DNA of 12,823 nucleotides from JBGSLN01 sp041740675 (GCA_041740675.1 JBGSLN010000315.1:1-12823), one strand, 5' to 3'; counted from the first letter of the stretch, positions 1 through 6,751 are shown. A program made the numbers and translations. The notes: generated by a model from the sequence alone, not told the origin.

Positions 1-1
1 T

Positions 2-250
2 TGGAAATTTTTCGAATATCCATCTTGGAATCGTAATTTGGTATTTAAACAAGTTATATGGACACCTTTGAGCAACGATGGAATGTTATATACCGTTTTA
101 TGCTATTATGAGAATCAATCTAATAATAAGACTATAATTATTTATCCAAATAAATACGTGCAAAAACCTGATTGGGCATCCCATTTAGGGAATAGTCGTA
201 TCTGTAAAGCTACCCAAGTTAATCAGTGTGTTTTTTATTATGGAGAATAA
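2..250 (+). CDS. 3' end of an unrecognised protein (partial)
   Basis: The reading frame is open from the left edge and ends at TAA 248-250, so this is the last 82 codons of a gene that begins outside the window. A TTG at 38 could be read as a start, but the frame continues upstream without a stop (it reads WKFFEYPSWNRN), and no ribosome-binding site precedes the TTG, so a truncated gene is more likely. The fragment is rich in aromatic residues and asparagine, with no transmembrane segment and no motif I recognise. The 109-bp gap that follows carries the promoter of the next gene. I cannot assign a function. Confidence 0.5.
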   Translation, partial: WKFFEYPSWNRNLVFKQVIWTPLSNDGMLYTVLCYYENQSNNKTIIIYPNKYVQKPDWASHLGNSRICKATQVNQCVFYYGE

Positions 251-302
251 TTGCAATTGTGTTTGCACGCGTGATTTTTACCTACAAAATCCACCATTGT
301 TA

Positions 303-331
303 TTGACAAAAATTGCGCATTAATTTAGCAT
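303..331 (+). promoter_or_regulatory. Putative sigma70 promoter of the kinase-like gene
   Basis: A consensus -35 TTGACA (303-308) is followed by a 17-bp spacer and TAGCAT (326-331), a 4-of-6 match to the -10 consensus. The predicted transcript would start near 338, giving a leader of about 20 nt before the ATG at 360. No clear Shine-Dalgarno sequence is visible in that leader. Confidence 0.5.
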
Positions 332-359
332 GTAACTACTTGCTACATCAAACCTCAAA

Positions 360-1733
360 ATGCTTCAGTCGAATCTCACAATCGCTTCATCACTCTTTAT
401 TGATAAGATTCGTCAATCTGACGGAACCATTGATCTTAGCCAATTAAAACAAATACCCGGTGGTGGTACACATGATATTTACCAAATAAAATCAGATGAA
501 CCTCCATCATTTTTGTTGAAGGTGATTCAAAATAGTATCGGCAAAGAAGAGACCGTACTTGCAGAACAATTAAAAAAACTCACAAAGCAATACACAACGC
601 TTTATAGTATTTTTGACGTGCAACGATGTTTAGTAGAAACTCGTTCAATACAAAATTTAGTAATCAATAATGTACCCACCACACAAAAGGCTATTGTTTC
701 AGTCGTTCCATTTGATACTTGTTTTCGGAGCGAGGAAAAGTTTGGTTTCAATGCGGAACCACTAGAAATCGATGAAGTTACGATTAAGAAAAATTTAGAA
801 CTTTATACAGAAATGAACTTATCATTACTAGGGAATGAGGAATCTTTTGCATCATTCAACATCAATGATTATTTGATATTTCATAAAGCATGTCAGCCTA
901 TCTTTGCTCTGCTCGAAAAGGATGCTGACTTACAAAAAGTTATGCGTGAATTTCTAAGTAAATTTCAGAAATTTTACAGTGAAACAAACATGTTTATGGA
1001 TTTTATTGGACGTGATAACGTCTTGTTTTATAAAAACACTGAAGGTTGGCAATTTAAATTAGGCAGTGTGATAAAACACGATACAAAATCCTTAACCATA
1101 GATTCACTTAACGAAATAGCTTATAACCCATCAGTAATAAAAAACTCATTTGAAAAAACCACTGCAATTTTTTTTATCCCTTCTTGTATTCGATTGCTAA
1201 ATGCTGTAGCCAAAAAACTAAATATGAATAAGATCGTTACGGATATTCCATTTTCTGTTGAAGACAGCGATCACTTATCAACAATGTATCAACAACTTAA
1301 ACATAGTACCCGCGCTGTGACCTATGCAGAACATGATGATTTTGAAACAGCATTATATTATTTTCATTTACATGAGCAATCAGATGAAAAACATGATACT
1401 TATGTCAGAGATATATTGGGCACAAGGTATTGGCAATTTATCAAGGATAGTAAAATAGAAAGACCCATAGCAGAGATCAAAATATTTTTGTCCATCTTAT
1501 GTGATGAAAAGAATCAATTTCCGCCAGCAAGACAAGATCTAGTCAATACAGCCGTGCAAGGTCTGCAGGCAAAATTAGATAACCAAGATGACTCTATCGC
1601 TGCCAAGCTGGTGGGTAAAAATACTTTTGGTACTTTTTTTCCTAGTAGTCCAGTCAGTGCTGATTATGTGATTCCAGAATTAACTGAATTACAAAAATCT
1701 CTTTTGGATGGGTTTATAGGATTTAGAAAATAA
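360..1733 (+). CDS. Protein with degenerate protein-kinase-like features, possible effector
   Basis: This is a 457-residue soluble protein without a signal peptide or membrane segment. Its N-terminal half has landmarks in the order and spacing of a protein-kinase-like fold. A glycine-rich loop is at 33-38 (PGGGTH). LLKV places Lys54 about 18 residues later, like the ATP-binding lysine. Glu63/Glu64 could be the helix-C acid. DFIGRDNVLF (214-223) resembles a catalytic loop with D219/N220, and KLGS (233-236) sits where DFG would be. The HRD histidine and the DFG aspartate are not evident, so it may be a pseudokinase or an atypical kinase. The general layout recalls YrbL-like and aminoglycoside-phosphotransferase-like families, but I cannot name a family. 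The C-terminal 200 residues are unrecognised. The gene has its own promoter and stands alone, converging on another effector-like gene across a repeat array. Fold assignment is inference. Confidence 0.7.
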   Translation: MLQSNLTIASSLFIDKIRQSDGTIDLSQLKQIPGGGTHDIYQIKSDEPPSFLLKVIQNSIGKEETVLAEQLKKLTKQYTTLYSIFDVQRCLVETRSIQNLVINNVPTTQKAIVSVVPFDTCFRSEEKFGFNAEPLEIDEVTIKKNLELYTEMNLSLLGNEESFASFNINDYLIFHKACQPIFALLEKDADLQKVMREFLSKFQKFYSETNMFMDFIGRDNVLFYKNTEGWQFKLGSVIKHDTKSLTIDSLNEIAYNPSVIKNSFEKTTAIFFIPSCIRLLNAVAKKLNMNKIVTDIPFSVEDSDHLSTMYQQLKHSTRAVTYAEHDDFETALYYFHLHEQSDEKHDTYVRDILGTRYWQFIKDSKIERPIAEIKIFLSILCDEKNQFPPARQDLVNTAVQGLQAKLDNQDDSIAAKLVGKNTFGTFFPSSPVSADYVIPELTELQKSLLDGFIGFRK

Positions 1734-1735
1734 AT

Positions 1736-1970
1736 TGTCATCCCGAACGTCCAACTGTCATCCCGAATGAAATGAGGGATCATTAAAAAGCATGAGCAGC
1801 ATGGAGAAGATCCTTCGTTACACTCAGTATGACAGGTACATTGCTCGGAATCACAAATGTTTGTCATCCCGAACGCAGTGAGGGATCTTTAAAACACATG
1901 CGCAGTATGATGGAGATCCTTCGCTACGCTCAGGATGACAGGTACGTTCCTCGGAATGACAAACGTTTGA
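1736..1970. repeat. Tandem palindromic TGTCATCCCGA repeat array, copy 1
   Basis: Two units with a 106-bp period start at 1756 and 1862, preceded by a partial unit at 1736-1750. Each unit has a 27-nt left arm (1756-1782; 1862-1888), a roughly 25-nt loop, and a 27-nt imperfectly complementary right arm (1808-1834; 1914-1940). An AT-rich tail ending in CTCGGAATNACAAA follows. The array fills the gap between two convergent genes, where transcribed hairpins could end transcription from either side. It has no transposase. Open frames across it, including one on the minus strand reading CHTECNEGS, are repeat translations and not genes. A related array lies at 11125-11425 in the opposite orientation. 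Confidence 0.85.
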
Positions 1971-2013
1971 TTCATTGGTGGGTTAAATTGATCAATGATG
2001 ATTGATTGTGATT

Positions 2014-4128
2014 TTATGGAGTATAAGAAGAATGATCGCTATTGCTTGATCTTGATGCGACGCTAATAACAGGCTCAGCTTTTTTTTCTATCAATTTCAA
2101 GCTTGCTTCTATTTTGTGAAGTTTTTTAAAGATTTCTTCATCTCGCTTATCAGGATTTTTTTCCACCCAATTCTTAATATTCTCTAAGAAGCGTTTGACT
2201 TCGTGTATTTTATTTTTTGCAAAATCCAACTTTGCCTGCTCATCATTTTTTCCAGAAATCCGACTCCAGGACCTTAAAAACACGTTAGCCCTTGCAATGA
2301 GAAACTCTCCTTTACCCTTGTCTGTCTGTTCGAACATAAATAATCTTGCAGGCTTTGGAGGTTCGGGAGTTTGCTTTTCTTGTTTTTGTTCTTGCAATTT
2401 TTCTGTAGTTTTATTCCCTACTTGTGTAGCAAGAGCAATTACAATAGGATCAATAAGTGCCTCTTGTTGGATCGCGGATAAATTTGATAACCCGCTTAAA
2501 TAATGCAACTTATTCTCGAAAAAATTATAAACCGTATCTAATGAAGGCAGCGCATGAATAATTTTTTTGCCAAGAAAAACGGCAGCTGATTTTATAGCTG
2601 TTGCTAAGGGTGCTATTTTTCCTCCTACGATGAAACCACCTGCCAGTGGGATAGTTACTAAATAAGGAAAAACATCCGATTTATTAGGAGAACGGCCATT
2701 CCTAACTTCCTGAACAAATTTACGTATGTCATCGTAATAAGCGTATGATCCTGTTAAAGTTGCCCCTATTCCCAAACCCAAGGCTAAAGGCGGGCAAAAA
2801 AACGCCGCAGCAAACGCCCCTGCTGCTAAGATAGCAGCTATTATTTTCATAGCTCTTTTACGATCGCTATGATTTTGTTCTTCCGCAGAAAGTTCTAAGG
2901 GCTTATCGTGAAAAGGATCTGTAAAGCGCTTTGCTATGATATTCCACTGCTGTGTTCGAGCAGTTATATTGTTTAGAAGATCTTTCTTTTTAGTCTCTTG
3001 AGCATTTGGAACATTTGGATTATTTTGGAGGGTTGATTTTGATTTGAGTGAATCACGCTTTTCCTTTATATAATTTAATAATTCCGTAGAGATAGTATCG
3101 GTTTTTTGGGTAAACCTGCGCACATCATCTGCTGTTCTAAAAATTAAATTACCATTGGTACAATCATATTTTGTTTTTTCTGTAATTTTCTCAAGTTGTA
3201 TAGAAGATAATTTTTCAAAAAGAATTACAGGGTCTTGCTTATCTGTAGGAGAGTCATACTCTAACTTAAGTTGATATTTAATCGAAACTGATTCGATCTT
3301 GGGAAACTTAAAGCAGTTATGATTTGCTTTATCGATAAAATAAACACAATTTTCCGTAAGTACATAAGCAAATCGAGATCCGGCTGGTAATTTCGCAAAT
3401 TCTTCCTCTTCAGTGGGTATTTGTGATTCAGACATCAATAATAAATCACAATCAGTGGTCGTTAGGGTAGCTTCAGCAATTTTGTCTCTAAATTCTGCTA
3501 TTTTACTATCACTACCGATGTTATTTTGTTTCTCTAATTCTGCTAAATCCAGTTCTAATTGCTCTGCAGTTCGCCTCATTAAATCCTGTCGAAAAAATAC
3601 ACTTTCCACTTGTGTAATCTGCTCAATTTCCTTAATGCAATTGTCAATTGCCTTTCTGGCATTACGTTTATTTTTATTGAGTGAAAATCGTGAAGGTTTA
3701 GGAATTTTTTTCAGATATGAAATAATGTGTTCATGAGCAGAGAGGATATTTCCGTTATATGCTACTTCTCTAGTTATCGTTTTTTGTGTATCACCTGTTC
3801 CTTCTACACTCTTTTCGTTTTTTTTACCAAAGATCTGTTTCTCACATTGCAGATCTGTATCAAGTGTTAAATCTGATGCGCCTATTCGATTAGATTTAGC
3901 CCAAATTCTTGGATAATATTGGATGTTCCATTGTGTCTCATTATACTGAGTAGTTTTAATTATATTTAGCTGATCAGAAAATTTTTTAAGAGTTTTTGCA
4001 CTACTTGTATCCTTACACTCATCTAATATAATGCTAATATCATCGGATAATGTTGCTAGCTTTTTAGTTATTTTTTCCTGATAATCATCACTTTTATAGT
4101 CAAAAAGTTCTATAATAACAGCACTCAT
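2014..4128 (-). CDS. Large putative membrane-associated effector-like protein
   Basis: This 704-residue protein matches no family I recognise. Residues 1-230 are charged and predicted mostly helical, with coiled-coil-like stretches around 155-215. Residues 245-345 look like a compact alpha/beta or PH-like region (AYVLTENCVYFIDK onward). Two hydrophobic stretches follow: 427-463, rich in Ala and Gly with a central CPP, and 488-520. Both could form membrane hairpins. Residues 575-594 are a Q/E/K/P-rich linker, and the C-terminal 100 residues are a charged helical region with a Ser-rich end. There is no N-terminal signal peptide. Large, lysine/glutamate-rich proteins with internal hydrophobic hairpins are typical of type IV secretion effectors in Legionella and Coxiella, but that role is inference. 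The start ATG (4126-4128) has GAGAG about 6 nt upstream. The gene stands alone. Confidence 0.75.
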   Translation of the reverse strand: MSAVIIELFDYKSDDYQEKITKKLATLSDDISIILDECKDTSSAKTLKKFSDQLNIIKTTQYNETQWNIQYYPRIWAKSNRIGASDLTLDTDLQCEKQIFGKKNEKSVEGTGDTQKTITREVAYNGNILSAHEHIISYLKKIPKPSRFSLNKNKRNARKAIDNCIKEIEQITQVESVFFRQDLMRRTAEQLELDLAELEKQNNIGSDSKIAEFRDKIAEATLTTTDCDLLLMSESQIPTEEEEFAKLPAGSRFAYVLTENCVYFIDKANHNCFKFPKIESVSIKYQLKLEYDSPTDKQDPVILFEKLSSIQLEKITEKTKYDCTNGNLIFRTADDVRRFTQKTDTISTELLNYIKEKRDSLKSKSTLQNNPNVPNAQETKKKDLLNNITARTQQWNIIAKRFTDPFHDKPLELSAEEQNHSDRKRAMKIIAAILAAGAFAAAFFCPPLALGLGIGATLTGSYAYYDDIRKFVQEVRNGRSPNKSDVFPYLVTIPLAGGFIVGGKIAPLATAIKSAAVFLGKKIIHALPSLDTVYNFFENKLHYLSGLSNLSAIQQEALIDPIVIALATQVGNKTTEKLQEQKQEKQTPEPPKPARLFMFEQTDKGKGEFLIARANVFLRSWSRISGKNDEQAKLDFAKNKIHEVKRFLENIKNWVEKNPDKRDEEIFKKLHKIEASLKLIEKKAEPVISVASRSSNSDHSSYTP

Positions 4129-4185
4129 GGAGCTCTCATTTCAATTGGGTTATCAGTTCTTCTATAGTTCGATAGATCAATACAA

Positions 4186-4204
4186 CGTCTTACTAGGTAA
4201 GACG
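4186..4204. promoter_or_regulatory. Perfect 8-bp inverted repeat, operator-like
   Basis: CGTCTTAC (4186-4193) and GTAAGACG (4197-4204) form a perfect palindrome around a 3-bp spacer, starting 58 bp upstream of the start codon of the 704-residue gene. Its place in the leader or promoter region suggests a dimeric-regulator operator or a leader hairpin. On the plus strand it is followed by ATATTTTT, but no plus-strand gene ends nearby, so a terminator is less likely. Confidence 0.4.
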
Positions 4205-4403
4205 ATATTTTTGAGAAAATGTTTGCTTATAAAACGAATGAAAGTGAATTTACCGAATATAATCTTTTATTTTATTTGTTAAATTAATTTTTAAAGTCTT
4301 AGAAGAATTTTCTTTATTTATTTTTTATACAGCCTGTAGTTTAATTAAAAAACAACATGGAAGTTTTCGATGAGCAATTATATTATTCTTTCCTAAAAAA
4401 GCA

Positions 4404-4422
4404 AAGAAAAACTAATTTTCTT
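4404..4422 (-). terminator. Weak AT-rich hairpin after the NYN gene
   Basis: Read on the minus strand, AAGAAAA and TTTTCTT can form a 7-bp stem just downstream of the NYN stop codon, followed by TGCTTTTTT. The stem is weak, so intrinsic termination is only possible. Confidence 0.3.
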
Positions 4423-4438
4423 AACATACTCAATTTAA

Positions 4439-4924
4439 TTATTTTTTTAACAAGGATTCTTCAATAGCAACATACTTTTGTGCAGATTTAATGAGTGAGT
4501 TAGCCGTGAGCGCCTTAACACTATAGACTTCTGTGATAACCTCATACTGTTGATGGATTTTATCCAGTAATAAACTAAAATCGCCATCTCCGGAAGCTAA
4601 TACTACTGTATCTACTTCTCGGGCATGATCGAGTATATCAATGGTAATACCTACATCCCAATCACCTTTTGCAGTGCCATCACTTCTTGCAATATAGGGT
4701 TTCAGTTTTACATCGAAACCAATGCCTTTCAATATCCGTTGAAACTCAATCTGTTTAGTGTTGCCCTTATCTATTGCATACGCAATAGCTTTAACAACCT
4801 GCCTATTTTTGCTTACCATTGCCCAAAAAACGGTATAATCAAAATGACATTGGTAATAACTTTTTACCGTGTAATAAATGTTTTGTACATCCACGAAAAT
4901 AGCAACACGTTCCACTGAATTCAT
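4439..4924 (-). CDS. NYN domain protein, LabA/DUF88-like (PIN-fold nuclease)
   Basis: This is a 161-residue single-domain protein of the NYN family, PIN-like folds thought to act as metal-dependent ribonucleases. The acidic motifs expected for the family are all present: FVDVQN with Asp12 and Asn15 on the first strand, KGDWDVGITIDI (86-97) with Asp88, Asp90 and Asp96, and ASGDGDF (110-116) with Asp113 and Asp115. These would coordinate divalent metal in the active site. Length and motif order match stand-alone LabA-like proteins, which suggests an intact enzyme. The start ATG has only a weak AGG about 8 nt upstream. The gene lies downstream of the MarR pair on the same strand, but a 73-bp gap with a repeat fragment separates them. 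The natural RNA substrate cannot be deduced. Confidence 0.88.
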   Translation of the reverse strand: MNSVERVAIFVDVQNIYYTVKSYYQCHFDYTVFWAMVSKNRQVVKAIAYAIDKGNTKQIEFQRILKGIGFDVKLKPYIARSDGTAKGDWDVGITIDILDHAREVDTVVLASGDGDFSLLLDKIHQQYEVITEVYSVKALTANSLIKSAQKYVAIEESLLKK

Positions 4925-4977
4925 AAGTCCAACCTAGGGTGATTAAATTTATTAGGATGCTTGCACATGGCCCAACC

Positions 4978-4993
4978 GTCATCCCGAACGAAG
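4978..4993. repeat. Solitary fragment of the TGTCATCCCGA repeat
   Basis: GTCATCCCGAACGAAG matches the outer part of the repeat arm in the arrays at 1736-1970 and 11125-11425. There is no loop or partner arm. It lies in the 73-bp gap between the NYN gene and the stop codon of the upstream small gene, and is probably a decayed copy. Confidence 0.6.
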
Positions 4994-4997
4994 CATA

Positions 4998-5351
4998 TCA
5001 TTCCAAACATTGATTTTTTTGTGGATCAAAATAAAATAAAAAATTGGGTGGTGTCACGTTCTCCATATCATGGAGATTAAATAATTGCTGTTGGAACCAT
5101 TGATCAAACGGGTGAGTTGAAGATAACCAATTTGCTAGTGGATCTGCGATGTCATTTTCTACATCATGACGCACAATCACATACTCAACCTCACCCAGTT
5201 TGTGATGCCACACTTCAGATGTTTTCAGATAATAACGCTTCAATAGATCGGCAAATTCTGTTTTACGAGGCCCCGTAATTTCAGCCGTAAATGCTTTATA
5301 TTCATGGAGTTTTCCGGGCTTAAGTGGATTGATAAATAATAGGGTTTTCAT
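4998..5351 (-). CDS. Small conserved-looking protein coupled to a MarR regulator
   Basis: This is a 117-residue soluble protein without signal or membrane segments. Visible features are a first strand ending in NPLKPGK (8-14), EITGPRKTEF (24-33), a tryptophan/histidine cluster SEVWHH (45-50), a strand VEYVIVRHD (55-63), and SSTHPFDQWF (77-86). The pattern suggests a small ferredoxin-like or dimeric alpha/beta-barrel fold of the kind seen in DUF6176 or EthD-like proteins, but I cannot confirm the family. A strong ribosome-binding site, AGGAG, lies about 9 nt before the ATG, and the TAG stop of the upstream regulator gene sits inside it. The two genes are therefore co-transcribed and probably translationally coupled. 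It may be the regulator's ligand-related partner, which is inference. Confidence 0.75.
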   Translation of the reverse strand: MKTLLFINPLKPGKLHEYKAFTAEITGPRKTEFADLLKRYYLKTSEVWHHKLGEVEYVIVRHDVENDIADPLANWLSSTHPFDQWFQQQLFNLHDMENVTPPNFLFYFDPQKNQCLE

Positions 5352-5362
5352 ATTGGTTGCTC

Positions 5363-5851
5363 CTAGATTGATTGTTTGAATGGTTCCAGTCTCTTGTGGA
5401 TAGCCGATAAAGATTTATGTAATTCTTGCATCTGTTTTTTATTCAGATCACACTGTATTTTATTATTGAGATCATAAATGGTATCAAATATTTTTTTAAT
5501 TTCTACTGGCGCTTTTGGATTGAGTTTGATAATCCGATTTCGTCTATCCTTTGAATCAACTTCGCGAATAATAAATTTTTTTTTCTCTAGTCCATTGAGT
5601 ACTTTAGTGAAATAACTCATTTCAATACCAATGTAAGATTTAGCATAAGTTTGCGTAATGCCTGCCGGATTCGTTCGAAGCAATGCAAGAATAAGCCACT
5701 CATTGCGAGGTAATCCATATGACTTAAACTGTTTATCTAAATATCGACGAGCATCGTGAAATAACGATCCCATCACCAAAAAGAGACTTTGTTTTAGTTC
5801 TATTTCGTTCATGTTAATTTGCCGCGCTGTATTGATGGTATGTGTTCGCAT
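5363..5851 (-). CDS. MarR-family winged-helix transcriptional regulator
   Basis: This 162-residue regulator has the MarR layout: N-terminal dimerisation helix (about 18-45), winged helix-turn-helix (about 50-112) with NEWLILALLRTNPAG leading into the recognition-helix region, a wing with DSKDRRNRIIKL (99-110, the family's basic D-x-R-D-R-R-type motif), and a C-terminal dimerisation helix. MarR dimers usually bind palindromes near their own promoter and are released by small phenolic or lipophilic ligands. The start at 5851 has no clear ribosome-binding site. The in-frame Met14 at 5812 would give 149 residues, closer to the usual length, but is no better supported. The gene is read from an extended -10 promoter at 5894-5902. 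Upstream on the opposite strand lie the decayed SDR and oxygenase genes it may once have controlled. Confidence 0.9.
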   Translation of the reverse strand: MRTHTINTARQINMNEIELKQSLFLVMGSLFHDARRYLDKQFKSYGLPRNEWLILALLRTNPAGITQTYAKSYIGIEMSYFTKVLNGLEKKKFIIREVDSKDRRNRIIKLNPKAPVEIKKIFDTIYDLNNKIQCDLNKKQMQELHKSLSAIHKRLEPFKQSI

Positions 5852-5893
5852 TAGTACAAAACGATCTTCAAATATATTAATAGCAAAAAGAAG

Positions 5894-5902
5894 ATTATAG
5901 CA
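5894..5902 (-). promoter_or_regulatory. Extended -10 promoter of the MarR-small protein operon
   Basis: The minus strand reads TGCTATAAT, a perfect extended -10 element. The -35 position (about 5917-5922) is poor, as is usual for such promoters. Transcription would start near 5887, about 36 nt before the first possible start codon. The 12 bases ATTGCTATAATC are identical in the cupin promoter. Confidence 0.6.
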
Positions 5903-5952
5903 ATAATACCATTAATTTAGAGATCAGTAAATAGCTCTACAGCGTTTTTATA

Positions 5953-6060
5953 TATCTCATCCATGTTCTGTTATGCTCAAGCGACGCGTCATTCATAACA
6001 GGTCATTATTATGTGATTGATGGTGGTGAAATGACACGTGCCATCTTATATAGAATCTAA
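5953..6060 (+). pseudogene. C-terminal remnant of a short-chain dehydrogenase/reductase
   Basis: The frame ending at TAA 6058-6060 reads CSSDASFITGHYYVIDGG (from 5974), then EMTRAILYRI. This is the hallmark C-terminal strand and tail of classical SDR enzymes (LxSDxASFITGxxxxVDGG). The intact phaB in this window has the equivalent SGFITGSNLMINGG. Recognisable sequence begins only near 5953. The Rossmann motif, catalytic Ser-Tyr-Lys and start codon are absent upstream, where the DNA is already the MarR promoter region. The remnant is therefore the tail of a gene whose first 85% or so is gone, probably through a deletion ending next to the regulator. It precedes the oxygenase remnant by 55 bp in the same orientation, so both probably came from one operon. 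Confidence 0.65.
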
Positions 6061-6115
6061 CTGTTGAATATGGCAGCAAGATACTTTTTTCAACTAAATT
6101 AATTAAGAGAAGTAT

Positions 6116-6482
6116 ATGAAAAATATAGTTGATACTCGTAATAGGGTTTTGAAAAAGATCCTAATCTTATTCCAACTTATGAATCTGAACTCACCATTTT
6201 TAATAATAAAAAAACTTTTTACAGTGAATTTTGGCTGGCTATGATGGCTAAAATTTTAGGGGAGCCTATTGGATATGCTCAAGAAAAAAATGGTGCTGTT
6301 TTTCAAAATGTACGTCCGAAAAAAGGCCAATAGACCAAGATCGCTTTCGACAGTTCTGGAATTATTTTAGATTTGCATGTCGAAAATGGTTACCACCTTA
6401 TAGTCCTGATTTTTTATTGTTGTATGGACTTAGAGAGGAATATTGTATATTAAGAATGCGCCTTATAAATTGCTTTCTATAA
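6116..6482 (+). pseudogene. Broken Fe(II)/2-oxoglutarate oxygenase, clavaminate synthase/AsnO-like
   Basis: An ATG at 6116 preceded by AAGAGAAG begins a short frame (MKNIVDTRNR). The protein-like sequence then continues in another frame from about 6145: FEKDPNLIPTYESEL, FYSEFWLAMMAKILGEPIGY, AVFQNVRPKKGQ. A TAG at 6331-6333 interrupts it. The same frame resumes as SSGIILDLHVENGYH, then one base appears to be missing near 6396 and the next frame gives PYSPDFLLLYGLREE up to 6440. The order FWL...GxPIGYxQ...LxxHxENxxHPYxPDFLLLYGLRED fits 2-oxoglutarate oxygenases of the clavaminate synthase/AsnO/VioC group, which use an HxE iron motif, here His-Val-Glu. The C-terminal half with the distal His and the 2-oxoglutarate-binding Arg is missing. 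At least two frameshifts, one nonsense codon and a truncation make it non-functional. Confidence 0.7.
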
Positions 6483-6657
6483 CAAAATTATGAAACAATA
6501 CAATATAAGAAACGACTAAAATGAAATTATTAGCTTAATTAATACACCGATATCAATAGGAGAAAAATAGGAGAAAATTTTAAAAATTGATTTCGTGTAT
6601 TTAAAAAATATTCACTTATTGATTGAATTTTTGCTTATTTTATCGATGATAGATTGC
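6483..6657. other. Gene-free AT-rich stretch with an 11-bp tandem duplication
   Basis: Between the oxygenase remnant and the cupin promoter there is no supported gene. AATAGGAGAAA is repeated exactly at 6555-6565 and 6566-6576, so two strong Shine-Dalgarno-like AGGAG motifs lie in tandem with no suitable start codon after either. This is probably more debris of the decayed operon. Confidence 0.5.
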
Positions 6658-6663
6658 TATAAT
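6655..6663 (+). promoter_or_regulatory. Extended -10 promoter of the cupin gene
   Basis: TGCTATAAT is a perfect extended -10 element, with TATAAT at 6658-6663. The predicted start is near 6670, about 80 nt before the ATG at 6752. The 12-base string ATTGCTATAATC is shared with the MarR promoter. Confidence 0.6.
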
Positions 6664-6751
6664 CAACGCGGAATAACTTTATTTTATTTCCAGAAAATTA
6701 CTGTATCCCTTTGTGAACTCTTTACATGATTCCCACAGCTATGAGGTAGGC

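Larger units (their letters stand above)
4129..4438. other. 310-bp AT-rich intergenic region
   Basis: No gene is supported here. The region holds the upstream side of the 704-residue gene, including the inverted repeat at 4186-4204, and the 3' side of the NYN gene, including a weak hairpin at 4404-4422. The rest is low-complexity AT-rich DNA without a convincing promoter hexamer pair. Confidence 0.6.

Noticed and set aside
1664..1867. Minus-strand open frame of 67 codons overlapping the end of the kinase-like gene
   Set aside because: It consists of repeat-array translation plus antisense of the kinase-like gene.
1736..1970. CRISPR array
   Set aside because: The units are palindromic 106-bp tandem copies whose would-be spacers are similar to each other; no cas genes are present.
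2195..3736. Two plus-strand open frames of 102 and 107 codons (2195-2503, 3413-3736)
   Set aside because: Both are antisense to the long 704-residue gene, and their Ser/Cys-rich, low-complexity translations are typical of shadow frames.
4625..4918. Plus-strand frame of 97 codons
   Set aside because: Antisense to the NYN gene, whose catalytic motifs are all intact.
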